A stretch of DNA of 64,000 bases, taken from assembly GCA_015060905.1 (NCBI GenBank), contig SUXQ01000006.1, positions 78,825 through 142,824 on the forward strand, in the 5' to 3' direction. Both the position numbers and the translations under genes were made by a program. Under the pieces are notes generated by a model. It made no database searches, was not told the origin of the DNA, and saw only the letters and a list, made by a program, of their open reading frames with translations. Shown piece after piece: positions 34,461 to 42,884 of the stretch (its first letter is position 1; the number at the start of each line of letters is the position of its first letter). Source of the stretch: Bacteroidales bacterium. Lineage in GTDB: Bacteria; Bacteroidota; Bacteroidia; Bacteroidales; Bacteroidaceae.

Positions 34461-34486
34461 TTTGCAACATTTATGTTGCAAAGTTA
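34461..34486 (-). promoter_or_regulatory. -7 box and overlapping 22-bp palindrome upstream of GH127
   Basis: On the minus strand TAACTTTG (34486-34479) fits the -7 consensus and lies 43 bp before the GH127 ATG. TTTGCAACAT (34461-34470) and its exact reverse complement (34473-34482) flank a 2-bp centre, so the palindrome covers the -7 box and the expected transcription start. This is the position of an operator; a leader hairpin is the alternative. Confidence 0.5.
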
Positions 34487-34552
34487 TCTTTTTTTTATGA
34501 ATGTGAACTAAAAAAACGATGCAATGTTTTTGTGTATAAACAGTTTATATTT

Positions 34553-35599
34553 ATGAATTACGGCATTAGTGTACTTTTCAGGGCCATTCCTGTGTTTATG
34601 GCACTTTTTTGTTTCTCGTTCGGGTCGTTTGTATACGAAGATAGTCTTTTCCCCGGTCGCCTTGTGGCAGGCCCTGTGCTTATAGCGTTGGGGGGAATAT
34701 GTGTGGCGTTGTTTGCGACGGCGGCAACTATCATCCGGCAGATTATAAACAGTTACAATGTTGTTGCAAAATATGCTCTTCCAATTTTGGGCTACAGTGT
34801 GGCAATTATTACTTTTTTGTGTGGCCGGTGGTATATGCACGATGGTGATACTGCTGCTCATTTTGTTGCGGGACACGTTATTTGCGGAATTTCTTTTATT
34901 GTGGCGTGTGTCTCTACAACCGCAGCAGTATCGACGCGTTTCATGCTTATTCCCGAGAATGCGGCGAGCAACGATGATGTTTTTCCGGTAACGGCTTTTA
35001 CCCCTGTGCAGGTGCGCATTTTCATTGGCATTGTGGCGACGATGGCTGCCGTTGCGTGGCTGTGGGCATTGTATCTGCTCTCTCGTGCGGCCGATGGTGA
35101 CGCTTTTTATATTGCCGGGCATGTAATGTCGGGGCTTGCATGCGTGTGCACTTCTCTTGTGGCGTTGGTGGTTACCATTTTGCGGCAAATTTGCAACAGG
35201 TTCGTCGAGAGTGACGGCCGACGTTACCCTTTTCTTGTCATTGCAATGGGTACGCTCGCGATTCTTTGGGGGCTTGTGGTGCTTGCAGGCAGGGTAACAT
35301 CGTTGTCTGTGACGGGGTATATTATGATAGGGCTGGGGCTTGTCTGCTTCAGTATTTCGAGTAAGGTTATACTGCTCGCGGCTGTGTGGAGACGTACATT
35401 CAAGCTGGCGAACAGGATTCCGCTGATTCCTATATTTACTGCTTTTATATGCCTTTTTCTTTCGGCTTTTCTATTTGAGATGGCAAGCACGCATAGTGCC
35501 TATTTTGTTCCTGCGCGTGTGCTTGCAGGGCTGGGGGCAATCTGTTTCACACTCTTTTCTATTGTTAGTATTTTGGAAAGTGGAACTTCGGGAAAGTGA
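34553..35599 (+). CDS. yhiM: YhiM (DUF2776) family inner-membrane protein
   Basis: Polytopic membrane protein of 348 aa with about ten membrane segments. It matches Escherichia coli YhiM closely by eye: start MNYGISVLFRAIPVFMALFC, repeated FVAGHV-type elements at membrane ends (RLVAGPVL, HFVAGHVICG, YIAGHVMSGL), and the C-terminus LANRIPLIPIFTAFICLFLS followed by FTLFSIVSILESG. YhiM in E. coli is linked to survival at low pH; the molecular function is unsettled. The frame extends far upstream into the GH127 gene, but ATG 34553 matches the family start. Monocistronic with its own terminator. Confidence 0.85.
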   Translation: MNYGISVLFRAIPVFMALFCFSFGSFVYEDSLFPGRLVAGPVLIALGGICVALFATAATIIRQIINSYNVVAKYALPILGYSVAIITFLCGRWYMHDGDTAAHFVAGHVICGISFIVACVSTTAAVSTRFMLIPENAASNDDVFPVTAFTPVQVRIFIGIVATMAAVAWLWALYLLSRAADGDAFYIAGHVMSGLACVCTSLVALVVTILRQICNRFVESDGRRYPFLVIAMGTLAILWGLVVLAGRVTSLSVTGYIMIGLGLVCFSISSKVILLAAVWRRTFKLANRIPLIPIFTAFICLFLSAFLFEMASTHSAYFVPARVLAGLGAICFTLFSIVSILESGTSGK

Positions 35600-35701
35600 T
35601 TTTTCTTGTTGTCGGGCACGCTATCTTTTGTAAAAAAAACATAGCATAGACAAAATAAAAAGGAAAAAGTATAAGAAATAAACAATTTTTTTACTACATT
35701 T

Positions 35702-35734
35702 ACAACCGTTCAAAAAATGAGCGGTTGTTTTTTG
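35702..35734 (+). terminator. Rho-independent terminator after yhiM
   Basis: ACAACCGTTC (35702-35711) pairs with GAGCGGTTGT (35719-35728; one G-U pair) around a 7-nt loop and is followed by a T-run. It lies 100 bp beyond the yhiM stop and just before the oxidoreductase gene. The rest of the gap 35600-35775 is AT-rich. Confidence 0.75.
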
Positions 35735-35775
35735 TAACGACTGATTAAATATTTTTAATTTAATATATAAAAACT

Positions 35776-37086
35776 ATGAGCATTTCACGTAGAAACTTCT
35801 TGCGCTTTTCGGCATTGGGAGCATCGTCGTTGATTCTCCCCGACGCAGTGTCAGCAATAACTCCCGCTGCGAAAAAAAGTAAAAAAACAAGTGCCAACGA
35901 CATTATTAACATTGGCTTTATAGGATTGGGACAGCAGGCTATTTACCTGATGAACGGTTTTATTACAATTCCCGATGTACGTATCGTTGCAGCTTGTGAT
36001 ATTTATGATATTAAGCGCGACCGATTCGAACAGCGTGTGAACAAATATTACGCTGACAAAAAAATAAAGAACAAACTGACAATGTATGTGCGCTACGAGG
36101 ACCTGCTCGCACGTCAAGATATCGATGCAGTTGTTATCGCAACCCCCGACCATCAGCATGCACTTATGGCAATCGCTGCCTGCCGCGCCGGAAAGGACAT
36201 CTATCTTGAAAAACCCATCACATTTACCATCTACGAGGGACAGCAACTTATAAAAGCCGTTCGCGAGAATACCCGCATAGTTCAGGTTGGTAGCATGCAA
36301 CGCTCAATGAAAGAGTTTATCCACGCAGCAAATGTTGTTCGCGAAGGACGTTTGGGTAAAGTATCGTTGATAAAAGCATACGTTGGTGACGGTCCCAAGC
36401 CCTACGACCTTCCCAAACAAGAGGTTCCCGCAGGCCTCGATTGGGACTTGTGGTTAGGTCCCTTGCCCGAGAAATTCCACTACAACCACCAGCTTAACCC
36501 GCTACTCACCCAGAATGGACACGACGAGTGCTGGGGCGCATGGCGTTGGTACCAAGGCATGGGCGGTGGCTTTACAACCGACTGGGGCGCACACATGTTC
36601 GACGTTGCACAATGGTGCATCGGCAAGGACGGCTCTGGTCCTTCAGAGATTCTTCCTCCCTCGGCAAGTCCCTACGACTGCCTCACTTTCCGTTACGACA
36701 ATGGCATTGAAGTTGCACAGATGAGTTTCGGTCACGGACAGGCAGTGAAAGTTTACGGCGAGAATGGCTGGATAATTGTTGGTCGCGGTAAATATCTTGC
36801 ATCGTCGCCCGACCTTATGCCCAACAAGATGGACGAGCAGAAAGTTTACGAGACAAACGTACCCCACTATCAGAGCTTCATCGACAGCGTACGTTCGCGT
36901 CGCGACCCCAGCGTGCCCATCGAAACAGGTCACAGCTCATGCGTAATGTGTACACTCGGAAACATCGCCTACGAGCTTAACCGTCCTTTGCAGTGGAACC
37001 CCATCGTCGAGAAGTTCATGAACAACGACACAGAGGCAAACTCTAAACTGCACTACGACTATCGCAAACCCTATAAACTCGACTAA
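35776..37086 (+). CDS. Gfo/Idh/MocA-family oxidoreductase, Tat-type signal
   Basis: NAD(P)-dependent oxidoreductase of the Gfo/Idh/MocA family, 436 aa. The N-terminus MSISRRNFLRFSALGASSLI is a twin-arginine signal, so it is likely exported folded with its cofactor. The Rossmann fold starts at IINIGFIGLGQQAIYLM; the family motif EKP is in DIYLEKPITFTIYEG; the C-terminal domain includes GGGFTTDWGAHMFDVAQWCI with the conserved Asp and His. Bacteroidetes relatives include glycoside-processing enzymes that act through oxidation of the sugar. Substrate unknown. Closed by a strong terminator. Confidence 0.87.
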   Translation: MSISRRNFLRFSALGASSLILPDAVSAITPAAKKSKKTSANDIINIGFIGLGQQAIYLMNGFITIPDVRIVAACDIYDIKRDRFEQRVNKYYADKKIKNKLTMYVRYEDLLARQDIDAVVIATPDHQHALMAIAACRAGKDIYLEKPITFTIYEGQQLIKAVRENTRIVQVGSMQRSMKEFIHAANVVREGRLGKVSLIKAYVGDGPKPYDLPKQEVPAGLDWDLWLGPLPEKFHYNHQLNPLLTQNGHDECWGAWRWYQGMGGGFTTDWGAHMFDVAQWCIGKDGSGPSEILPPSASPYDCLTFRYDNGIEVAQMSFGHGQAVKVYGENGWIIVGRGKYLASSPDLMPNKMDEQKVYETNVPHYQSFIDSVRSRRDPSVPIETGHSSCVMCTLGNIAYELNRPLQWNPIVEKFMNNDTEANSKLHYDYRKPYKLD

Positions 37087-37109
37087 GAAAAACAAGTTTA
37101 TACCTTATT

Positions 37110-37150
37110 ATATTGAAGATGCCGGCTCTGATGGCCGGCATCTTCAATAT
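37110..37150. terminator. Bidirectional terminator, 17-bp perfect stem
   Basis: ATATTGAAGATGCCGGC (37110-37126) pairs perfectly with 37134-37150 around a 7-nt loop. Lies between the convergent oxidoreductase and rarA genes. Confidence 0.87.
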
Positions 37151-37188
37151 TGTTGCATTTCTATGTGAAGACTGTTTTTATTTACAGC

Positions 37189-38469
37189 TTATTTATACTT
37201 TTTATATTCGCCCCAACAGCCTTTCATTCTCTCTCTCATTTTTTCCTCGACAGCATTTTCTTGTGGTTCCCAGAATATTGTTCCGGTGAGGCTGTCGGGC
37301 ATAAACTGCTGGCGCACAAAGTGTCCCGGATAGTCGTGTGAATATTTGTATCCGTCGGAGTATCCCAGGTCTTTCATAAGTTCGGTGGGGGCATTGCGCA
37401 GATGCAACGGCACAGGCCTGTTGCCTGTTTCTCGTACTTTTTCGAGCGCGGTGTTTATGCCCATATATGCGGAATTGCTTTTTGGTGACGTTGCCAAATA
37501 TACGGTTGCTTGGGCAAGGGGGATGCGTCCCTCAGGCCATCCTATTTTCATCACTGCGTCGAAGGCGGCGTTTGCCATCAGCAGGGCATTGGGGTTGGCA
37601 AGGCCTACATCTTCCGAGGCCGAAATTACCAAACGACGGGCTATAAAGGCCGGGTCCTCGCCTCCCTCTATCATGCGTGCGAGCCAATAGAGTGCTGCGT
37701 CGGGGTCGCTGCCGCGAATGGATTTTATGAATGCCGAAATAATGTCGTAGTGCATTTCTCCATCTTTGTCGTAGGCTGCGGGGTTCAGCAGGATGCGCTG
37801 CTTTACTTTTTCATTTGTTATTATGATGGGGGAGTCACCGTCGGCCTCAACTACAAGCTCAAGTACGTTCAGCAGTTTGCGTGCATCGCCACCGCTGTGG
37901 GCGAGCAGGGCCTCGGTCTCTTTAAGCTCCACTTGACGTTTTTTCAATATTTCGTCGGTGGCAACCGCGTGCTGCAAAAGTGTCAGAAGGTCCTCTTTTT
38001 CAAGAGATTTTAGCACGTACAGCTGGCAGCGTGACAGTAGCGGGCGTATAACTTCGAAAGAGGGATTTTCGGTTGTTGCGCCTATGAGTGTTACAACTCC
38101 TGTCTCTACGGCGTTAAGCAGTGAGTCTTGCTGGGACTTGCTGAATCGGTGAATCTCGTCGATGAATAGTATGGGCGAGCCCCCCGAATTAAAGAGTGGG
38201 GCGGATTTTGCTTTTTCAATAACCTCGCGCACGTCTTTTACGCCTGCCGATACTGCGTTCAGCGTGTAGAAGGGGCGGTTCAGCTTGTGGGCAATGATTT
38301 TTGCAAGCGTGGTCTTTCCTGTGCCCGGAGGCCCCCAAAGAATAAATGATAGTATGCGCCCCGATTCTACCATTCTTCTGAGTACTGCATCTTCGCCTAC
38401 AATGTGCTTTTGTCCTACAAAGCCGTCGAGTGTCGTCGGTCTTAATCGTTCTGCTAATGGTTGCCCCAT
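37189..38469 (-). CDS. rarA: Replication-associated recombination protein A (MgsA/RarA)
   Basis: Cytoplasmic AAA+ ATPase of 426 aa acting at stalled replication forks. Start MGQPLAERLRPTTLDGFVGQ is the typical RarA start; a longer frame to 38568 is rejected because it overlaps the -7 box. Walker A GPPGTGKT (46-53), Walker B ILFIDEIHR, sensor 1 LIGATTENPSFE, arginine-finger region PLLSRCQLYVL. The C-terminal tetramerisation domain includes GSDPDAALYWLARMIEGGED and NAYMGINTAL-like sequence. Length is usual for the family. Divergent from the glycosyltransferase gene. Confidence 0.95.
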   Translation of the reverse strand: MGQPLAERLRPTTLDGFVGQKHIVGEDAVLRRMVESGRILSFILWGPPGTGKTTLAKIIAHKLNRPFYTLNAVSAGVKDVREVIEKAKSAPLFNSGGSPILFIDEIHRFSKSQQDSLLNAVETGVVTLIGATTENPSFEVIRPLLSRCQLYVLKSLEKEDLLTLLQHAVATDEILKKRQVELKETEALLAHSGGDARKLLNVLELVVEADGDSPIIITNEKVKQRILLNPAAYDKDGEMHYDIISAFIKSIRGSDPDAALYWLARMIEGGEDPAFIARRLVISASEDVGLANPNALLMANAAFDAVMKIGWPEGRIPLAQATVYLATSPKSNSAYMGINTALEKVRETGNRPVPLHLRNAPTELMKDLGYSDGYKYSHDYPGHFVRQQFMPDSLTGTIFWEPQENAVEEKMRERMKGCWGEYKKYK

Positions 38470-38565
38470 CTTTTTTTTGTTTCTTGTTAATATTATTGTA
38501 AAATTGTACGACGGTCGTCCGGTTAAAGTTTGCTTAAACTTTGCTGAATGTTCCGGTACTATTTG

Positions 38566-38596
38566 CAAAGATAATCACAAAATAGTAACTTTGCAA
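38566..38596 (-). promoter_or_regulatory. Promoter of rarA
   Basis: On the minus strand TTG (38596-38594), a 20-bp spacer and TATCTTTG (38573-38566) match the consensus. Leader about 90 nt. Confidence 0.6.
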
Positions 38597-38626
38597 TAAT
38601 GTAATGCGAACATAGGCTGCACTCAC

Positions 38627-38659
38627 TTTGCAACTGCAAACATGCTTGTACTATCTTCG
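38627..38659 (+). promoter_or_regulatory. Promoter of the glycosyltransferase gene
   Basis: TTTG (38627-38630), a 21-bp spacer and TATCTTCG (38652-38659; one mismatch to TAnnTTTG). A second -7-like box, TAACTTTG, lies at 38586-38593. Confidence 0.45.
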
Positions 38660-38683
38660 CAGTGGTTTTAAAATTAGAGTCAG

Positions 38684-39574
38684 ATGCTGTCGATACTTAT
38701 TCCGACCAAAGATTATAATTGTCGCATTCTCGTCGAGGCTCTCTCGCGTCAGGGCGAACTTTTGGCCGTTCCTTACGAGATTCTTTTGGGCGAGGATGGC
38801 TCGTCGTGCGAGGGGGTGGAACTTAATCGTCCATTGTCGGGGCTGCCCGGGTGCCGCATTATTGAATATAAAGAGAATCAAGGACGTGCGCGCATCCGCA
38901 ACCGTCTGGCCGAGGAGGCGCGTTACGACAATATTCTTTTTATCGACAGCGATGCTGTTGTCGAGAAAAATGATTTTCTGGCAACATATTTACAGGCTCT
39001 GAAAAAAAATGATGTTGTGTGTGGCGGGCTTTATCATCCGGTTGTAATTCCTTCGTTCGATTGCACATTAAGGTATAAATATGAAAAGAGGGCCGACAAG
39101 AAACGTTCGGCGGCGATACGCTCGAAAAGCCCTTACAGCAATTTCTCAACATTTAATTTTGCTATTAAACGCGACCTGTTTCTATCTATCCGCTTCGATG
39201 AGAATATAAAAGAGTATGGTTACGAGGATACTCTCTTCGGGCATCAGATAAAGGCTCGCGGTTATATTATAAAGCATATAGATAATCCTTTGCTGCACAC
39301 AGGGCTCGAAAGTAACAGACAGTATCTTGAAAAAATAGAGCAGTCGCTGGGGACGTTGTATGCTATCCGCGAAAAGATTGATACAACACCGCTTCTTGCG
39401 GCCTATCGTCGCTTGCACAGTTTGGGACTTGTCTCTTTTGCTGCTTGGTGGTGGCGGCAAGCGCAGCAGCTTTTGCGCGAAAATCTTATCGGTGAAAAGC
39501 CCTCACTCTTTCTGCTTAATATGTACAAACTAGGGTATTATTGCAATTACGTGATAAATGGCTGCAAGAAATAA
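38684..39574 (+). CDS. Family 2 glycosyltransferase
   Basis: GT-A-fold glycosyltransferase of 296 aa. Start MLSILIPTKDYNCRILVEAL is the usual GT2 opening; EILLGEDGSS carries the first Asp, IIEYKENQGRARIRNRLAEE is the nucleotide-binding helix region, and ILFIDSDAVVEKND holds the DxD-type metal site. A later FDENIKEYGYEDTLFGHQIK contains the acidic catalytic segment (ED). The C-terminal third has no membrane segment strong enough to call. It stands alone between rarA and glnS, so its role in LPS, capsule or glycoprotein synthesis is unknown. Confidence 0.87.
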   Translation: MLSILIPTKDYNCRILVEALSRQGELLAVPYEILLGEDGSSCEGVELNRPLSGLPGCRIIEYKENQGRARIRNRLAEEARYDNILFIDSDAVVEKNDFLATYLQALKKNDVVCGGLYHPVVIPSFDCTLRYKYEKRADKKRSAAIRSKSPYSNFSTFNFAIKRDLFLSIRFDENIKEYGYEDTLFGHQIKARGYIIKHIDNPLLHTGLESNRQYLEKIEQSLGTLYAIREKIDTTPLLAAYRRLHSLGLVSFAAWWWRQAQQLLRENLIGEKPSLFLLNMYKLGYYCNYVINGCKK

Positions 39575-39636
39575 AACTGTAACTTCTGTCAAAAAATATT
39601 TTCTTGTAAAAGTATATATGATATAAGAACTTTTCT

Positions 39637-39687
39637 TATTTTTGCAATTTGACAAACAATAGGCGCCGGCGCAATTTGTGTCGCGCC
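39637..39687 (+). promoter_or_regulatory. -7 box and GC-rich leader hairpin of glnS
   Basis: TATTTTTG at 39637-39644 fits the -7 consensus. In the leader, GGCGC (39668-39672) can pair with GCGCC (39683-39687) around a 10-nt loop, a GC-rich stem ending 32 bp before the chosen ATG. No T-box features are visible; the hairpin may be incidental. Confidence 0.4.
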
Positions 39688-39719
39688 ACCATAGTATGCA
39701 AATTCAACTGTTACCAAAC

Positions 39720-41459
39720 ATGGAAATAAAAGAGAACGAAAATCTTGAAAAGAAAAGTGTTAGTTTCATCGAACAAGAGATTATAGATGATCTTAGTCAG
39801 GGTAAAAATGGTGGACGTGTACAGACACGTTTCCCGCCCGAACCTAACGGTTATCTTCATATAGGCCACGCAAAAGCTATCTGTATGGATTTTGGAATGG
39901 CCGAAAAATATAATGGAATATGCAACCTGCGTTTCGACGACACTAACCCCACAAAAGAGGATACAGAATATGTGGACGCAATAATGGAGGATATTAAGTG
40001 GCTGGGCTTTGAGTGGGCGAATGTCTACTATGCGTCGGACTATTTCCCTCAACTTTGGGATTTTGCCGTTCGCCTTATAAAAGAGGGCAAGGCCTACATT
40101 GACGAGCAGACGTCGGCGCAGATTGCCGAGCAGAAGGGTACTCCCACTCAGGCAGGAGTGAACAGCCCCTATCGTGACCGTCCCATCGAAGAGAACCTTG
40201 CACTGTTCGAGAAAATGAACAGCGGCGAGGTTGAAGAGGGGGCTATGGTGCTGCGTGCCAAGATAGACATGGCACACTCGAACATGCACTTCCGCGACCC
40301 TATTATCTATCGTGTCGTAAAGACTCCTCACCACCGTACGGGCGACACATGGAAGGCGTACCCCATGTACGACTTTGCGCATGGTCAGAGTGACTTTTTC
40401 GAGGGCGTGACACACTCGCTGTGTACGCTTGAATTTGTCCCCCACCGTCCTTTGTACGACTATTTTGTGGACGAACTTAAAGAGGGTAAGGACCTTGACG
40501 ACAATCGTCCCCGTCAGTATGAGTTTAACAAACTCAACTTGAACTACACGCTTATGAGCAAACGCAATCTGCTCATTCTTGTGAAAGAGGGCCTTGTGAA
40601 CGGATGGGACGACCCTCGTATGCCCACACTCTGCGGATTCCGCCGTCGCGGTTATTCGCCCGAGTCTATCCGCAATTTTGTAGATAAGATAGGTTATACA
40701 AAATTTGATGCGCTTAACGACTTTGCGCTTCTCGAATCGGCTGTGCGCGAGGACCTTAACAGTCGCGCCACACGTGTGTCGGCGGTAATAAATCCGCTGA
40801 AACTCGTTGTTACAAACTACCCCGAGGGACAAAGTGAAACATTGCAGGCTATAAATAATCCCGAAAAGCCCGAGGCAGGCTCGCATACAATAGAGTTCAG
40901 CCGCGAACTGTGGATAGAGCGCGACGACTTTATGGAGGATGCACCTAAGAGTTTCTATCGCCTTACTCCCGGTCGCGAGGTGCGCCTGAAGAACGCATAC
41001 ATTGTACTTTGCACCGGTTGCAACAAAGACGAAAATGGCAATGTTACAGAGGTGCTCTGCGAATATATCCCCGGAACAAAGACCGGAGAGCCCGAGGCTA
41101 ACCGCAAGGTGAAAAGCACGCTCCATTGGGTAAGTTGCAACCACTGCATCAAGGCCGAGGTACGCCTTTACGACCGTCTGTGGAAGGTCGAGAATCCCCG
41201 CGACGAAATTGCAGCCATTCGCGAAGCAAAGGGCTGCGACAGCCTCGAAGCAATGAGAGAGGCTATAAATACCGAATCGTTGAAGGTGCTTACAGAATGT
41301 TACGTCGAGAAATTCCTTGCCGAAGCTAAGCCTTTGGACTATCTGCAATTCCAACGAATAGGATATTTCAATGTAGACCCCGACAGCACTCCCGAACACC
41401 CTGTCTTTAACCGCACAGTGTCACTTAAGGACACATGGAGCAAAATAAAAGGAAAATAA
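39720..41459 (+). CDS. glnS: Glutaminyl-tRNA synthetase
   Basis: Class I aminoacyl-tRNA synthetase of 579 aa charging tRNA-Gln. The HIGH motif is in TRFPPEPNGYLHIGHAKAIC, and the KMSKS-equivalent is LMSKRNL. Family stretches NLRFDDTNPTKEDTEYVDAI and GDTWKAYPMYDFAHGQSD are present. Two beta-barrel anticodon-binding domains follow (LWIERDDFMEDAPKSFYRLT, RLYDRLWKVENP). The frame opens at GTG 39678 but ATG 39720 is preferred. Between the barrel halves there are two Cys-containing stretches (VLCTGC and VSCNHC). Only 7 bp separate it from the TPR gene, so the two are likely cotranscribed. Confidence 0.96.
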   Translation: MEIKENENLEKKSVSFIEQEIIDDLSQGKNGGRVQTRFPPEPNGYLHIGHAKAICMDFGMAEKYNGICNLRFDDTNPTKEDTEYVDAIMEDIKWLGFEWANVYYASDYFPQLWDFAVRLIKEGKAYIDEQTSAQIAEQKGTPTQAGVNSPYRDRPIEENLALFEKMNSGEVEEGAMVLRAKIDMAHSNMHFRDPIIYRVVKTPHHRTGDTWKAYPMYDFAHGQSDFFEGVTHSLCTLEFVPHRPLYDYFVDELKEGKDLDDNRPRQYEFNKLNLNYTLMSKRNLLILVKEGLVNGWDDPRMPTLCGFRRRGYSPESIRNFVDKIGYTKFDALNDFALLESAVREDLNSRATRVSAVINPLKLVVTNYPEGQSETLQAINNPEKPEAGSHTIEFSRELWIERDDFMEDAPKSFYRLTPGREVRLKNAYIVLCTGCNKDENGNVTEVLCEYIPGTKTGEPEANRKVKSTLHWVSCNHCIKAEVRLYDRLWKVENPRDEIAAIREAKGCDSLEAMREAINTESLKVLTECYVEKFLAEAKPLDYLQFQRIGYFNVDPDSTPEHPVFNRTVSLKDTWSKIKGK

Positions 41460-41466
41460 ACGCAAG

Positions 41467-42867
41467 ATGGATACATCGTTTTTCAAGTCGAAAAAGTTTC
41501 GTTCGCTTCTCAACAGGTACGAACAGATGCAGGAATATGGAATTAATTCATATTTCAGCAGTGACGACCTGCTTGAGATTGCGTCGTACTATCTGTTTAA
41601 GAACAGCCCTCTCGATGCGGAAAATGTAATATCCTATGCTCGCAAACTGTACCCGAGCGACCCGCAAATAACCGAGGCCGAAATACGCACCCTTCTCAGT
41701 AAAGGTGAGGTACAAGAGGCTCGTCGCAAGCTCAACAGAATATCGGTGATGGACACTCCCGAGCTTCAACTGCTAAAAACCGAAGTAGACATGGCCGATG
41801 GTGGCGATAGTTCCATTGTTCGCCTTAACGCCATAATGGAAGAGACTAATCTGCGAGACGACCTTGCGCTGAACACTTTGGATGTAATGATAAAAGGTGG
41901 CTTTTTGACCGAAGCATTAACATGGATAGAAAAGGGCCTGCGTCGTTACCCATCGGATGTGCCGTTGCTCGAGGCGAAGGCCGATTGCCTTGTCGAACAG
42001 CGTCGCATGCAAGAGGCCCTTGCACTATACAATAGTCTGCTCGACAATAATCCCTATAATTATTTCTATTGGGAGCAGTTGGGCTACATTTATTATGTTA
42101 CGGGACGTTGGGGAAAGGCTCTCGAATGTTTCGACTACGAACTTACCACCAACAGCGAGGCTGAATATGCAAAAATGATGCAGGCATATTGTCACTACTA
42201 TCTTAAAGATTATCAAAAGGCTTATGATGCTTTTTGCGAATTGACGGCACTGTATCCGGGTAACGTTGTTTCCACCTTTTTTACAGCCCTGTCGCTGTGC
42301 GGACAGAAAAGATACGCCGAGGCTCTTCGTTATTTCGAGGATTTACAGCTCAGCGGCGAGCTTACAACCGCCGAGGCTCTTATCGTTGATATAAACAGGA
42401 CGCTTATATACGACACTGCCGGTAACGCCGATGCTGCACAGATGATGATGGGAAAATTGTTGTCATTCGATATTCCCGACATTAATATGCTTGCCCTGCA
42501 CGGTGCCGGTTTTTTAGAGATACACGACAAAGAGAGCCTTCTGCTTCGTCACATGGAGGTAATAGAGCGCGAGCCCAGGAACCGCGACGAAATATTGCTT
42601 GAATTTGCATTATATATATATTCATACGGTCACACTTCATTGGCTGTTACCGTATTGAAGCATACGCGTGAGAAAATGTTCGATTCGGCAGACGTAGATT
42701 CATATATAGTATATATGTTGTGCCATTCGGGGCGTAAGGATGAGGCACTGCCTTATATAAAGAGTGCGATTGATGGAAAGTCTAATCTTCTGTTCGACCT
42801 TTTCGGAACAAAATATGACGCCTCTGTCACTGCCGAGGATTTTTTCGAACGTTTGAATGAAAATTAA
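41467..42867 (+). CDS. Tetratricopeptide-repeat protein
   Basis: Soluble protein of 466 aa without signal peptide, made of helical TPR-like repeats through most of its length. Clear units include PLLEAKADCLVEQRRMQEAL, YFYWEQLGYIYYVTGRWGKA, and AYCHYYLKDYQKAYDAFCEL. Such repeats mediate protein-protein contacts; no partner or enzyme domain is visible. Starts 7 bp after glnS and ends 17 bp before the ABC-F gene, which suggests one operon. Conserved in Bacteroidales in my recollection, function unknown. Confidence 0.82.
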   Translation: MDTSFFKSKKFRSLLNRYEQMQEYGINSYFSSDDLLEIASYYLFKNSPLDAENVISYARKLYPSDPQITEAEIRTLLSKGEVQEARRKLNRISVMDTPELQLLKTEVDMADGGDSSIVRLNAIMEETNLRDDLALNTLDVMIKGGFLTEALTWIEKGLRRYPSDVPLLEAKADCLVEQRRMQEALALYNSLLDNNPYNYFYWEQLGYIYYVTGRWGKALECFDYELTTNSEAEYAKMMQAYCHYYLKDYQKAYDAFCELTALYPGNVVSTFFTALSLCGQKRYAEALRYFEDLQLSGELTTAEALIVDINRTLIYDTAGNADAAQMMMGKLLSFDIPDINMLALHGAGFLEIHDKESLLLRHMEVIEREPRNRDEILLEFALYIYSYGHTSLAVTVLKHTREKMFDSADVDSYIVYMLCHSGRKDEALPYIKSAIDGKSNLLFDLFGTKYDASVTAEDFFERLNEN

Positions 42868-42884
42868 ACAAAAAGGATAGAAAG

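Noticed and set aside
34247..34552. 102-codon N-terminal extension of yhiM
   Set aside because: It overlaps the start of the divergent GH127 gene and lacks any similarity to YhiM, whose own start matches ATG 34553.
39662..39687. glnS leader considered as a T-box or riboswitch
   Set aside because: Only a 5-bp GC stem is present; no T-box sequence, specifier loop or antiterminator is visible.
39711..41399. 562-codon minus-strand frame antisense to glnS
   Set aside because: glnS has all class I synthetase motifs; the antisense frame has no recognisable domain.
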